Shown here: positions 46,178 to 54,961 of the stretch, in pieces
Position numbering within the stretch: the stretch's first letter is position 1
How the letters are laid out: each line of letters starts with the position of its first letter
Assembly: GCF_026626745.1 (NCBI RefSeq)
Contig: NZ_JAPNJW010000001.1
Coordinates: 5,254,001-5,318,000, forward strand
Origin: Nannocystis sp. RBIL2
GTDB lineage: Bacteria > Myxococcota_A > Polyangia > Nannocystales > Nannocystaceae
Length of the DNA stretch: 64,000 bases
Direction of reading: 5' to 3'
Position numbers and translations under genes: made by a program
The notes under the pieces: model-generated
Told to the model about the DNA's origin: nothing
Seen by the model: the letters and a program-made list of their open reading frames with translations, nothing else
The model's database searches: none

Positions 46178-47917
46178 ATGATCCGCCCGCTCGCCAGCGT
46201 CTCTTCCCTGCTGCTCCTCGTCGCCGCCTGCAACCTGCCGACGCCGCCCGCCGGCGAGGGCGGCGACACCACCGGCGCCGCCGACGACACCGGCCCGATC
46301 ACCCCCGAGTGCATCGAGACCCGCGCCGCCACCGAGGGCATCCTGCGGGCCAGGTGCGGCGCCTGCCACGACGGTGGCCAGACCCAGGGCAAGTTCGGCG
46401 GCGTCAGCGACCTCGACGGCCTCATCGCCGCCGGCTACGTCGTGCGGGGCGCCGCCGCCGACTCCCTGCTGTTCCAGCGGATCGCCCGCGGCGAGATGCC
46501 CGTCGGCGCCGACGATCTACCGGCCGACGAGCAGGCCACCATCGAGCGCTGGATCGACGTGTGCACCCCCGCCGAGGAGGCGGCCGAGGACGTCGAGCTC
46601 ACGCGACCGCCCGCCTGCCTCGAGAACGAGTTCGTCGTCCAGGACGACGTGCTCGCCGAGATCCTCGCCGACCTCACGCTGCTCGACTCGGCGCGCCAGC
46701 GGACCACCCGCTACGTCACCTTCGCCCACCTCCACAGCGCCGGCTTCTGCGAAGAGCAGCTCGAGGGTTACCGCCACGCCTTCGCCAAGCTGATCAACCA
46801 CCTCTCGCTCGCGCCGACCATCCGTGTGCCCGACGCGATCGACGAGGCGCGCACGATCTACCGCATCGACCTCGTCGACTACGGCTGGACCGCCGACACC
46901 TGGGCCCAGATCACCGCCGCCGACCCGTACGCCATCGCCTTCCGCTCCGACGACGCGCGGAAGATCCAGCAAGCCGCCGAGGTCGAGCTGTTCTCGGTCA
47001 AGGGCGACTGGTTCATCGAGGCCGCCTCGCAGCCGCCGCTCTATCACACCGTCCTCGGCATCCCGGGCACCCGCGCCGAGCTGGAGAGCGAGCTCGGCGT
47101 CGACGTCGACGCCAACCTCGCCGAGGAGGTCGTGTCCGACACCGACGAGGTGCTGCGCGCCGGCTTCCGCGACTCGAAGGTCTCGCGGTCCAACCGCGCG
47201 ATCGAGCGCCACCAGGTCCCGAGCGCCGATTACCGCGCCTACTGGCTCAGCTACGACTTCGCCGACAACGAGGACGAGAAGGACATCCTCGTCCGTCCGC
47301 TCGACTTCGTCGAGGACGGCGGCGAGATCATCTTCACCCTGCCCAATGGTCTCCAGGGCTACATGATCGTCGACGGCGCCGGCGTTCGCATCGATCGCGC
47401 GCCGATCGCCATCGTCCACGACAGCGAGGTCCCGGAGGAGCCCGAGGTCATCAACGGCCTCAGCTGCATGAGCTGCCACAGCGAGGGCATGCGGCGCGCC
47501 ACCGACGAGGTCCGCGCCTACGCCGCCGGCAACACCTTCTTCGACGCCGCCGAGCAGGAGCAGATCGCCAAGCTCTACGCGCCGCAGGACGAGTTCGACC
47601 GGGCGCAGCAGCGCGACATCGAGACCTTCGCCGCCAGCCTGGCGAGGACCGGCTCGGCCGGGCGCGTCGGCGGCTACGAGCCCGTCATGGCCGCTCACAT
47701 CGCCTTCGACCTCGACGTCGACCTGCGCCGCGCCGCCGCAGAATTCGGCATCTCGAGGGACGAGCTGCTCAAGAACCTGAGCCGCCTCGAGGGCCTCGTC
47801 GGCCTCGACCGCAGCACCCTCCGCCGCGACGCCTTCGAGAACAGTTTCGCCGCCGCCGCCTGCGTCCTCAAGCTCGGCAGCACCCGCGAGTGCCCCGAAG
47901 GCATCGATCCCGGGTGA
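46178..47917 (+). CDS. Cytochrome c-type lipoprotein (two CxxCH haem sites)
   Basis: This encodes 579 residues, with GAAGGAG at nine bases before the ATG. Lipoprotein signal ends LVAAC (C18). A first haem site, CGACH (C60-H64), lies in a planctomycete-type cytochrome domain, with RIARGEMPVGADDLPADEQATIERWID, the methionine ligand region. A second site, CMSCH (C430-H434), lies in a C-terminal cytochrome-like part. The central region has no recognised domain. Likely a periplasmic or surface electron-transfer protein. Related myxobacterial proteins often accompany DUF1552 genes, one of which is 17 kb away. Confidence 0.85.
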   Translation: MIRPLASVSSLLLLVAACNLPTPPAGEGGDTTGAADDTGPITPECIETRAATEGILRARCGACHDGGQTQGKFGGVSDLDGLIAAGYVVRGAAADSLLFQRIARGEMPVGADDLPADEQATIERWIDVCTPAEEAAEDVELTRPPACLENEFVVQDDVLAEILADLTLLDSARQRTTRYVTFAHLHSAGFCEEQLEGYRHAFAKLINHLSLAPTIRVPDAIDEARTIYRIDLVDYGWTADTWAQITAADPYAIAFRSDDARKIQQAAEVELFSVKGDWFIEAASQPPLYHTVLGIPGTRAELESELGVDVDANLAEEVVSDTDEVLRAGFRDSKVSRSNRAIERHQVPSADYRAYWLSYDFADNEDEKDILVRPLDFVEDGGEIIFTLPNGLQGYMIVDGAGVRIDRAPIAIVHDSEVPEEPEVINGLSCMSCHSEGMRRATDEVRAYAAGNTFFDAAEQEQIAKLYAPQDEFDRAQQRDIETFAASLARTGSAGRVGGYEPVMAAHIAFDLDVDLRRAAAEFGISRDELLKNLSRLEGLVGLDRSTLRRDAFENSFAAAACVLKLGSTRECPEGIDPG

Positions 47918-47959
47918 CGCGTCGCACCGATCTCTTCCTTCTGCTCCGGAGAACCAATC

Positions 47960-48874
47960 ATGTCCATCCTGCTCTCGCTGCTCCTCTGCCTCGCCCCGGC
48001 CGACGATTGGCCGCGTCCCCCGACGAAAACGGCCCCACCGGCCGCCGCCCCGGCTGATGCGACGACGCCGGCCGAACCCGCCCCAGCCCAGCCTCGCGCC
48101 AAACGCCCGTGCGCAAAAAAGAAGGGCCGCTGCGGCTCGCATCACTCGCAAAAACAGCGCGCCCCGCAGATCGACCCGCGCCTCGTCGAGGCCGCGGCCC
48201 AGCGTGACCGACTGCTCACGGTCAGCGCAGAGATGGTCGCGGCCGGGCGCACCGGCGACGCCGCCGAGATGGTGCGCGGCGCCGCCGAGGCGCTCGGCGA
48301 CCCGGTGCTCTACCTCGCAGCCGCCGACCTCCAGCTCGCCGACAGCCGCGCCGGAGCGCGCCAGCTCGACGCCGCCGGAGCCCTCGCGGACAGGGCTCGA
48401 AAGGCCGCGCAGGCCCCCGAGCAGGCGCTGGTGCCCGCGGCGGTCGTGCCCCGCGTCGTCGACCTCGCCGGCCAGCTCGATCGCCGCGTGGAACAGCGTC
48501 GCGAACGATTGCAGCTGCAACGTCGCGGCCGCGCCGAGCTCGCGGCCGGCGGCGTGTTCCTCGGCCTGGGCGTCGCCGGGGCGGCGCTGCTCGTCTCGGG
48601 GGCCACCCTCGCCGCGCGGGTCGACGCCGCGCAGGCCGCCGATCCCGCCACCGACCCTGCCTATTCCGCCGCCCTCGCGGAACGGCGTGACGGCGCCGAA
48701 TCGATGCTCGCAGTCGGCCTCGTCGGCGGGCTCGCCGGCCTGGCGATCGGCGTCCCGCTGACCGTCGTCGGCGCCCGCGATCACAGGCGGTCGCGCAGCG
48801 GCGCCCGGCCCGAGCAGCCGCACCTGCGCATCGCCCCGGGCTTCGCCGGCCTCACCGTGTCCGGCCGCTTCTGA
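47960..48874 (+). CDS. Membrane protein of unknown function
   Basis: This encodes 304 residues. N-terminal signal or anchor (SILLSLLLCLAPA), Pro/Ala- and Lys-rich stretch (CAKKKGRCGSHHSQKQ), a helical middle (about 75-175, TPR-like), and two membrane helices near 180-205 and 233-255 with a basic tail. Similar layouts (helical repeat followed by two C-terminal helices) are common in myxobacterial proteins of unknown role. A GGAGA site precedes the ATG. Follows the cytochrome gene by 42 bases. Confidence 0.75.
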   Translation: MSILLSLLLCLAPADDWPRPPTKTAPPAAAPADATTPAEPAPAQPRAKRPCAKKKGRCGSHHSQKQRAPQIDPRLVEAAAQRDRLLTVSAEMVAAGRTGDAAEMVRGAAEALGDPVLYLAAADLQLADSRAGARQLDAAGALADRARKAAQAPEQALVPAAVVPRVVDLAGQLDRRVEQRRERLQLQRRGRAELAAGGVFLGLGVAGAALLVSGATLAARVDAAQAADPATDPAYSAALAERRDGAESMLAVGLVGGLAGLAIGVPLTVVGARDHRRSRSGARPEQPHLRIAPGFAGLTVSGRF

Positions 48875-48922
48875 CGCCGTGCGCGGCCCATTGGCGGCCG
48901 TTGTGCCGTGACTCGATTTGAC

Positions 48923-48945
48923 ACCTTTGCGAACGGTGCAAAGGT
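48923..48945. promoter_or_regulatory. Inverted-repeat operator candidate upstream of a kinase gene
   Basis: ACCTTTGC-N7-GCAAAGGT, a perfect eight-base inverted repeat, 36 bases upstream of the start at 48982 and overlapping a TTGACA (48918-48923). Size and symmetry suit a dimeric repressor or activator. Confidence 0.5.
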
Positions 48946-48969
48946 TTCTCGAAGGGGCCATAAGCCGCG

Positions 48970-48975
48970 TATCGT
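48970..48975 (+). promoter_or_regulatory. -10 box for a leaderless transcript
   Basis: TATCGT, then GCGATC, then the ATG at 48982. Confidence 0.55.
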
Positions 48976-48981
48976 GCGATC

Positions 48982-50475
48982 ATGGCGGATGCATACCCAG
49001 CGCAATATTTCGGCAGCTACCAGCTTTCGGGCCTGCTGGGCCAGGGCGGCATGGGCTCGGTCTATCTCGCCCAGCAGACCGGCCCCGGCGGGTTCCGCCG
49101 CGAGGTCGCGCTCAAGGTGATCCGCGTCGAGGAGCCGCTCGACGAGGACCTGCGGCTCATGCTGCTCGACGAGGCGCAGCTGACGGCGCTCGTCAATCAC
49201 CCCAATGTCGTCACCGTCTACGAGGTCGGCGAGCACGACGGGCGCCTGTTCGTCGCGCTCGAGCGGATCCACGGCATCAACCTCGTCAACCTGCTCCGGC
49301 GCGCGGGCACGCGGAAGCTGCCGCTGGCGGTCGCTGCGGCCATGGTGGCCCAGGCCTGCGACGGCCTGCACGCGGCCCACGAGCTGCAGCAGGGTGGCCG
49401 CCCGCTCCACCTGATCCACCGCGACGTCTCGCTGTCCAACTTGATGCTCGACGAGCGCGGCCGGGTCCGCGTCATCGACTTCGGGATCGCCCGCGCCAAC
49501 GTGCGCCGCGTCGCCACCGACCCGGCGATCGTCCGCGGCAACATCGCGTACATGGCCCCCGAGCAGCTCGCGGGCCAGGAGCTCGACCGCACCGTCGACG
49601 TCTACGCCGCCGCGCTGATCCTGTTCGAGCTGGCGACCGGCACCCACCCGTTCAAGCGCGAGCAGTGGCGCGCCGCTGTGCCGCCGCTGCGCGGCCTGTG
49701 CCCCGAGGCCCCGCCCGCGCTGGGCGAGCTCGTCGGCGCCTGCCTGGCGCTCGATCCCAAGCTGCGCCCGCGCTCGATCGACGCGCTCGGCGAGGCGCTG
49801 TGGACCTACGCGCGCGGCCGCGGCTGCGGCGGCCCCGAGGCCGTCGCCCGCCACTTCCAGGAGCGCGGCGTCTCGCTCGCCCCGCCGCCGGTGCGCCCGA
49901 GCGACGACCTGGGCCGGCGGGCCGGCCCGCCCCCGCCGCCGCCTGCTCCCGGCGCCGAGCCCACGCGCATCGACCTCGCGCACACTCTCGAGCTCGAGCA
50001 GGAGCTGGCCACGGGGGAGCGGTTGACCCTGCGCACCACCAGCATGCCCATCACCGGCCGCGGCCCGCGTCGACTCGCGCTCTCGACGATCGAGGGCCTG
50101 CTGCCCGCGCCGTTGCTGGCGACTTGCGCAGGCGGCGCTCTATGCATTCATTGCGAGGGGGCCGTCGATCCGTCGACGCGGGCCTCGCTCTACGTCGACG
50201 CGCGTCAACCGAGCTCGCGGCTCGAGCGATTGCTGATCGGCGACGGGTCGGTGCCGCACGCCTTCGACGTCGGCCACCGGCGGCATCAGGTCCAGCGCAT
50301 CGAGCCCCTCGTCGGCCTGCGCCAGGACGATCGATTCGTCGCCCGGCTCACCCATCCCGCGCTCACCGTGGTCGCCCCGCGCGACGCGCACCTGCTGGTG
50401 GTCCTGGTCGCGCATCACGAGCTGACGCGCGCGTACCACCTCGAGTGCATCTGCATCGAACGCGGTCCGCGCTAG
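48982..50475 (+). CDS. Soluble Ser/Thr protein kinase
   Basis: This encodes 497 residues. Kinase domain about 12-280: LGQGGMGSVYLA (19-30), VALKVI with K45, HRDVSLSN (146-153), DFG (166-168), NIAYMAPEQ. The catalytic loop has VSLSN in place of the common LKPxN; the aspartate and asparagine are kept, so activity is likely. A Pro-rich linker (about 305-325) leads to a C-terminal domain (about 330-497) without membrane segment or recognised family; it contains a CAGGALCIHC motif. Probably a cytoplasmic signalling kinase. The next kinase starts 62 bases downstream. Confidence 0.92.
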   Translation: MADAYPAQYFGSYQLSGLLGQGGMGSVYLAQQTGPGGFRREVALKVIRVEEPLDEDLRLMLLDEAQLTALVNHPNVVTVYEVGEHDGRLFVALERIHGINLVNLLRRAGTRKLPLAVAAAMVAQACDGLHAAHELQQGGRPLHLIHRDVSLSNLMLDERGRVRVIDFGIARANVRRVATDPAIVRGNIAYMAPEQLAGQELDRTVDVYAAALILFELATGTHPFKREQWRAAVPPLRGLCPEAPPALGELVGACLALDPKLRPRSIDALGEALWTYARGRGCGGPEAVARHFQERGVSLAPPPVRPSDDLGRRAGPPPPPPAPGAEPTRIDLAHTLELEQELATGERLTLRTTSMPITGRGPRRLALSTIEGLLPAPLLATCAGGALCIHCEGAVDPSTRASLYVDARQPSSRLERLLIGDGSVPHAFDVGHRRHQVQRIEPLVGLRQDDRFVARLTHPALTVVAPRDAHLLVVLVAHHELTRAYHLECICIERGPR

Positions 50476-50537
50476 CGATTGCCGGTTCGGCGCCTCGATC
50501 CATCCTCCGTCTCCCGGCTCGGAGCACCGAGGTCCTC

Positions 50538-52370
50538 ATGAACCAGCCAGCCCTCAGCCCCGTCGTCACGCTCCAGCGGTCTCGCCTCACCTTGCCGTCG
50601 CAGGTCGCGTACGACCTGGTGCGCGTCCCCCCGGGGACCGGCGCGGGGAATCGACCCAGCCTGCTCGGCTCCGGCCGCTTCGCCAAGGTCTTCGCCGCCC
50701 AGCAGACCATCGTCGGTCGCGAGTCGCGCAGCGTCGCCATCAAGGTGCTTCACGACCACGCCGACCGCCGGGCCGAATTGTTGTTCAGCCAGGAGGTCGC
50801 GCTCAACCGCGAATTCGCCAGCGGTCCGCTGCAGGGCGTCGCGCCGATCCTCGACGTCATTCATCTAGGTCCGCTGGTGATGTGCGGCTGCGGGACGCTC
50901 TACCACCCGCGCTGCCCGCGGGGCTGCAACCTGCCGCTGCAGCGCTGCGACCCGCCCACGCGCGAGTTCCCGTCGCTCCGCTGCAGCAAGTGCGAGTACG
51001 AGCTCAGCGCCGAGTTCGTCCACCAGCGCGGCCACGAGCTCCACGGCCCGCGGGCCAAGCCGTGCTGCACCAAGGACGACGACGCGTTCGCCAGCGTCGG
51101 CACGATCGTCAACTTCGTCCTGCGTGAGGCGATGGTCCTGGAGTCGCTCGACATGAGCCTCGGCGACTACGCGGCCTACCGCGAGAAGCAGCACGGGACC
51201 CCGCTCAACGCCGGCGAGCGGGCGCTGCACTACTTCGGCATGCTGCCCCCGCGGTCGCGCCAGCGGATGATCGAGCAGAAGGTGCGCCTGCTCGAGAAGA
51301 TCCACCTGATGGTGCAGATCGCCGAGGCCGTCGCCTGGCTGCACGGCGAGAAGAAGGTCGTGCACAAGGACCTCGCGCCCGACAACATCATGATCCGCCA
51401 CGCCCCGGGCGACCCGCGCGGCGCCGCGTTCGCCGACGAGCCGGTGACGCGTCAGCTCGACCAGGCCGCCAACCTCTGCACCGAGATCTGCGTCATCGAC
51501 TTCGGCCTGTCCGACAAGGAGACCCTGACCCGCTCGTGGTACGAGGACGCCGACACCAGCATGGCGACCACCAAGCTGCCGTATCTGTCGCCCGAGGCGC
51601 GTCACCGGCGGCAGGCGATCGGCTGCCAGCTCGACTTCGACGCCCCGCAGAACCGCTTCCGTGTGCCCGACAGCCTCGAGCAATCGGCGGCCTCGGTCTA
51701 CGAGCACGACCTGATCGCCGACCCGCACGATCACCTGCACGAGCGCGACATCGTCATCCAGAAGATCGACGGCCTTCCGGGCCACCGCCACGCCTATTTC
51801 AGCGGCACGCAGCCGAACACCAACGGCCGCCACCTCGAGATCGTGCGCCCCCTCGGCGAGGCCCACGACGTCTACGCCCTCGGCGCGATCTTCTATTACA
51901 TCCTCACCGGCCGCCACGACCAGGTCGACGCGCTCAGCCACCTGGTCGGCTCGTTGCAAGATCAACCATGCCGCCTCGACCGCGTCAGCCTGTCGCGGCG
52001 CGACAACTACGGCAACCGCTGCAAGAGCATCCGCGAGCCGTTCTGGCGCGACGAGCTGATGCTGGTCATCCTCCGCGCGATGGTCCGCGGCCGCCCCGAG
52101 AGCTTCGTCCGCGACCGCACCGTCCGCGGGCCGCGGCCGGCCCAGCGCTTCCTCACCGAGTTGAAGCGGATCCAGCACGGCCTCATCGCCGAGGTGTTCG
52201 CCGAGCGCGGCCACGTCCGCGCGGCGTATGTCCGCTGCGCGGTCGCGGCGACGGTGATCGGCGCGCTGCTCGGCGGCGCGTGCAAGCTCAGTCGCTCGCA
52301 AGATCCGCCGCAGCCGCAGCCCAGCGTCAACGCCCCCGCCGAGACGGTCAAGGTCAACCCGGGCCGCTGA
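50538..52370 (+). CDS. Protein kinase-like protein with a Cys-rich (zinc-ribbon-like) insertion
   Basis: This encodes 610 residues from the ATG at 50538 (CGAGG upstream). The kinase lobe motifs are present: GSGRFAKVF (44-52), VAIKVL with K69, HKDLAPDN (276-283), VIDFGLSD (319-326) and YLSPEA. Between the N-lobe and the catalytic loop lies an insertion at about 112-180 with nine cysteines (116, 118, 126, 130, 137, 149, 152, 176, 177), as in a zinc ribbon or treble clef. Residues 335-480 hold further inserts. A membrane helix near 565-585 ends the protein, placing the kinase in the cytoplasm. This layout is not one I know. Confidence 0.85.
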   Translation: MNQPALSPVVTLQRSRLTLPSQVAYDLVRVPPGTGAGNRPSLLGSGRFAKVFAAQQTIVGRESRSVAIKVLHDHADRRAELLFSQEVALNREFASGPLQGVAPILDVIHLGPLVMCGCGTLYHPRCPRGCNLPLQRCDPPTREFPSLRCSKCEYELSAEFVHQRGHELHGPRAKPCCTKDDDAFASVGTIVNFVLREAMVLESLDMSLGDYAAYREKQHGTPLNAGERALHYFGMLPPRSRQRMIEQKVRLLEKIHLMVQIAEAVAWLHGEKKVVHKDLAPDNIMIRHAPGDPRGAAFADEPVTRQLDQAANLCTEICVIDFGLSDKETLTRSWYEDADTSMATTKLPYLSPEARHRRQAIGCQLDFDAPQNRFRVPDSLEQSAASVYEHDLIADPHDHLHERDIVIQKIDGLPGHRHAYFSGTQPNTNGRHLEIVRPLGEAHDVYALGAIFYYILTGRHDQVDALSHLVGSLQDQPCRLDRVSLSRRDNYGNRCKSIREPFWRDELMLVILRAMVRGRPESFVRDRTVRGPRPAQRFLTELKRIQHGLIAEVFAERGHVRAAYVRCAVAATVIGALLGGACKLSRSQDPPQPQPSVNAPAETVKVNPGR

Positions 52371-52559
52371 ACGGCGGGACAGCGTCGTCATCCGGGGCCT
52401 CACGCGGCCGTGATCGGCGTCCCCGTGAGCCTGTGCGCGGCGGCCGAGCTGCGTCCCACCACGAACCTTCGCGCGACGGCTGACCTGCGCGCCACGACCC
52501 GCATCAGCGCCCGCCCCGCGCCCCCGGCGGAGCCGCGGCTTGCTATGCTCCGCGCGCCC

Positions 52560-53915
52560 GTGACCCGGCTCCGCGCCATCGCCGTCTTCGCCGTCGCCTT
52601 CGCGGTGCTCGCGGTGCTCGCCGGCAAGGACCTGCTGCAGCCGAGCGCCAACAATCACTTCGCGCACATGGCCCAGGGCTGGCTCGAGGGCCGGCTCGCG
52701 CTGCCGGGCGAGCCACCGGGCTACCCGCGGGCGTACGACGACTGGGGCCGCGTCCACAGCCTCACCCTCAAGGACGGCACCGTCCTGCGCGGCTTCCCGT
52801 GCCGCACCCGGGCCTGCGTCGAGAAGCGCCGGCGCGAGCGCGTCGAGACCTTCCGCGCCACCGACGGCCGCGTCCACGACGTCCCGCTGGCGCAGGTGGC
52901 CGCGCGCGGCGGCACCTGGTACGTGACCTTTCCGCCAGGTCCGGCGCTGGTCATGCTCCCGGGCGTCGCGCTGTGGGGCCTCGGCTTCCCCGACATCCTG
53001 CTCACGGTGATCGTCGGCGCGCTGATCCCCGTCCTGCTGCTGCGCCTGTTCGAGCGCACCCGCCCCGGCCGCCCGCGCGAGCACCTGCTCGCCTGCGCCG
53101 CCTGGGCCTTCGCCAGCCCCGCCTGCTTCGTCGCCGCCCACGGCAGCGTGTGGTTCACCGCGCAGATCCTCGCCGACCTGTTCCTCGTGCTGCACCTCGG
53201 CGCCGCCTGGAACGCCGCCCGACCGGCGAGCGCCGGCCTGTGGCTCGGCCTGGCCGCCGCCTGTCGCCCGCAGGTCGCGTTCGCGGCCCCGTTCTATCTG
53301 CTCGAGTGGTGGCGGGTCGATCGCCGACCGGCCGCGCTGCTGCGATTTTTCGCCCCGCTGGCGCTGATCGGCGGCGCGCTGGCGCTGTTCAACTGGGTCC
53401 GCTTCGACGACATCTTCGAGTTCGGCCACCGCTACCTCGAGATCCGCTGGCAAGAGCGGATCCAGACCCACGGGATGTTCGGCCTGCACTACCTGTGGCG
53501 CAACCTCGAGTGCATGTTGTGGCTGTGGCCGCAGGTCCAGCTGTCGCCGCTGCACGTGCGCTGGTCGATCCACGGCATGGGCCTGCTGTTCGCCTCGCCG
53601 TGGCTGCTGTGCCTGCTGAACGCCCGCGACCCGCTGCCGCAACGCCGCGGCCTCGTGCTCGCCGCGCTCGCGGTCGCAGTGCCCGCGCTCCTCTATCAAA
53701 ACAGCGGCCAGGTCCAGTTCTCGTACCGCTTCGCCCTCGACTTCCTGCCGTTCGTGCTGGTCCTGCTGGTCGCCGGCGGCGGCGCGCGCAGCCGGTGGTT
53801 CATGCCCCTGGTGCTCGTCTCCGCCGCAGTCCAGCTGTACGGCGCCTGGCTGTTCCAGCGCGCCCCGGGCCGCCTGTTCGTCGCCGACCCATGGTGGCCC
53901 TTCGCGCCCGAGTGA
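52560..53915 (+). CDS. GT-C-like polytopic membrane protein
   Basis: This encodes 451 residues from the GTG at 52560; an in-frame ATG at 52545 is an alternative and TATGCT at 52544 could be a -10 box. The first helix is followed by a loop with SANNHFAHMAQGWLEGRLALPG, and a large loop (about 60-110) precedes nine or so further helices. The pattern fits glycosyltransferase-like GT-C membrane proteins, but the first loop lacks an obvious DD/DE pair. Function unknown. Ends before an AT-rich palindrome that could serve as terminator. Confidence 0.75.
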   Translation: MTRLRAIAVFAVAFAVLAVLAGKDLLQPSANNHFAHMAQGWLEGRLALPGEPPGYPRAYDDWGRVHSLTLKDGTVLRGFPCRTRACVEKRRRERVETFRATDGRVHDVPLAQVAARGGTWYVTFPPGPALVMLPGVALWGLGFPDILLTVIVGALIPVLLLRLFERTRPGRPREHLLACAAWAFASPACFVAAHGSVWFTAQILADLFLVLHLGAAWNAARPASAGLWLGLAAACRPQVAFAAPFYLLEWWRVDRRPAALLRFFAPLALIGGALALFNWVRFDDIFEFGHRYLEIRWQERIQTHGMFGLHYLWRNLECMLWLWPQVQLSPLHVRWSIHGMGLLFASPWLLCLLNARDPLPQRRGLVLAALAVAVPALLYQNSGQVQFSYRFALDFLPFVLVLLVAGGGARSRWFMPLVLVSAAVQLYGAWLFQRAPGRLFVADPWWPFAPE

Positions 53916-53940
53916 TTCTTTTTTTAAAAAAATATCACAT
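53914..53940. terminator. AT-rich palindrome after the membrane-protein gene
   Basis: GTGAT, TCTTTTTTT, AAAAAAAT, ATCAC: an almost perfect palindrome of 27 bases overlapping the stop codon. With runs of seven T and seven A it is exceptional in this GC-rich DNA and could end transcription in both directions. Confidence 0.5.
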
Positions 53941-54192
53941 CGACGATGCACCGCCGCGGTGAAGCGAGACTCGTAAGCACCTACGAAACCTCGCCCGACG
54001 ATTCTCGCCGCCCCTGCGTCGATCGCCCTCGCAGCATTCCGCCAGCGACGATTCGTCGGACGTCCTCGCGGCAACCTCGTAGTCCTCTCGCGCACCACGC
54101 TCGCGGCGGCGGCCACGCGCACGCGTGAGTCCTCGCGGCTGCGCTGGCGCAACCTCGCCTCGTCGCGCAGACTGGCGTGAGAGCGCTCCACG

Positions 54193-54837
54193 ATGGACCC
54201 GCGAAAGCGACTGACCGTGCTGCACCGGCGCCTGGAGGCGTGCAAGGCGTGCCCGTCGATGATCGGCCCCGTCGTCCACGGCCCGCCGATCGTCACGCCC
54301 GTGCTGCTCGTCGGTCAGGCGCCCGGGCCGCGCGAGGGCGCCTTCGGCAGGCCGTTCGCGTGGACGGCCGGCAAGACCCTGTTCCGCTGGTTCGAGGCCG
54401 CGGCCGGCGTCAGCGAGCAGGAGTTCCGCGACAGCGTGTACATGTCGGCGGTGGCCCGCTGCTTCCCGGGCAAGGCGGACGGCAAGGGCGACCGCAAGCC
54501 CGACCGCGACGAGATGGCGAACTGCCAGCAATTCCTGGCCGGCGAGGTCGACATCCTGCGACCTCGCCTGGTGCTCCCCGTCGGCAGCGTGGCGATCGAG
54601 CAAGTGCTCGGCCACAAGGGTCCGCTCGTGGAGGTGATCGGCAAGGCCCTGCCTGTTCGCTGGCACGGCGTCGAGACCGACGCGATCTGCCTGCCGCACC
54701 CGAGCGGCGTGTCCACCTGGCACCACGTCGAACCCGGCCGCACCCTCCTCGCTCGCGCCCTCGACCTCATCGCCCGCCACCCGGCCTTCGTCGGCGCGTT
54801 CGCCCCCAAGCGGCGCCAGCGCGCCGGCGCCGCATGA
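54193..54837 (+). CDS. Uracil-DNA glycosylase (family 4/5 type, Fe-S)
   Basis: This encodes 214 residues. Removes uracil from DNA. Motif A is VGQAPGPREGAFGRPFAWTAG (40-60). The C-terminal motif is HPSG with H168. Four cysteines, C17, C20, C90 and C111, are placed as the ligands of the [4Fe-4S] cluster found in family 4/5 enzymes. Pro-rich spacer HGPPIVTP near 30-36. Function in base-excision repair is expected. Followed at once by two TGTCC palindromes, then the convergent Sir2 gene. Confidence 0.92.
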   Translation: MDPRKRLTVLHRRLEACKACPSMIGPVVHGPPIVTPVLLVGQAPGPREGAFGRPFAWTAGKTLFRWFEAAAGVSEQEFRDSVYMSAVARCFPGKADGKGDRKPDRDEMANCQQFLAGEVDILRPRLVLPVGSVAIEQVLGHKGPLVEVIGKALPVRWHGVETDAICLPHPSGVSTWHHVEPGRTLLARALDLIARHPAFVGAFAPKRRQRAGAA

Positions 54838-54838
54838 A

Positions 54839-54860
54839 AGGACATGTCCCTCGGGACATA
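54839..54860. repeat. TGTCC-N4-GGACA palindromic element (between convergent genes)
   Basis: GGACATGTCC-CTCG-GGACATA, exact arms, two bases after the glycosylase stop. Confidence 0.8.
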
Positions 54861-54895
54861 CTATTCAAGTTCACGTCTCGACGAGGCGCGGATGA

Positions 54896-54916
54896 GATGT
54901 CCCGAAGGACATGTCT
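54896..54916. repeat. TGTCC-N4-GGACA palindromic element (between convergent genes)
   Basis: GATGTCC-CGAA-GGACATGTC, exact arms, 53 bases from the previous copy. Confidence 0.8.
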
Positions 54917-54961
54917 CCATTCCTGCAAGCTCCGGTCGCCCGCGCCGTCGCGGCGTGATCT

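Noticed and set aside
46517..48961. An 814-codon minus-strand open frame
   Set aside because: Opposite the cytochrome lipoprotein, whose haem motifs and signal peptide are on the plus strand.
50865..54296. A 1143-codon minus-strand open frame
   Set aside because: It lies opposite the Cys-rich kinase and a membrane protein; its translation has no domain and extreme Arg/Gln/Ala bias.
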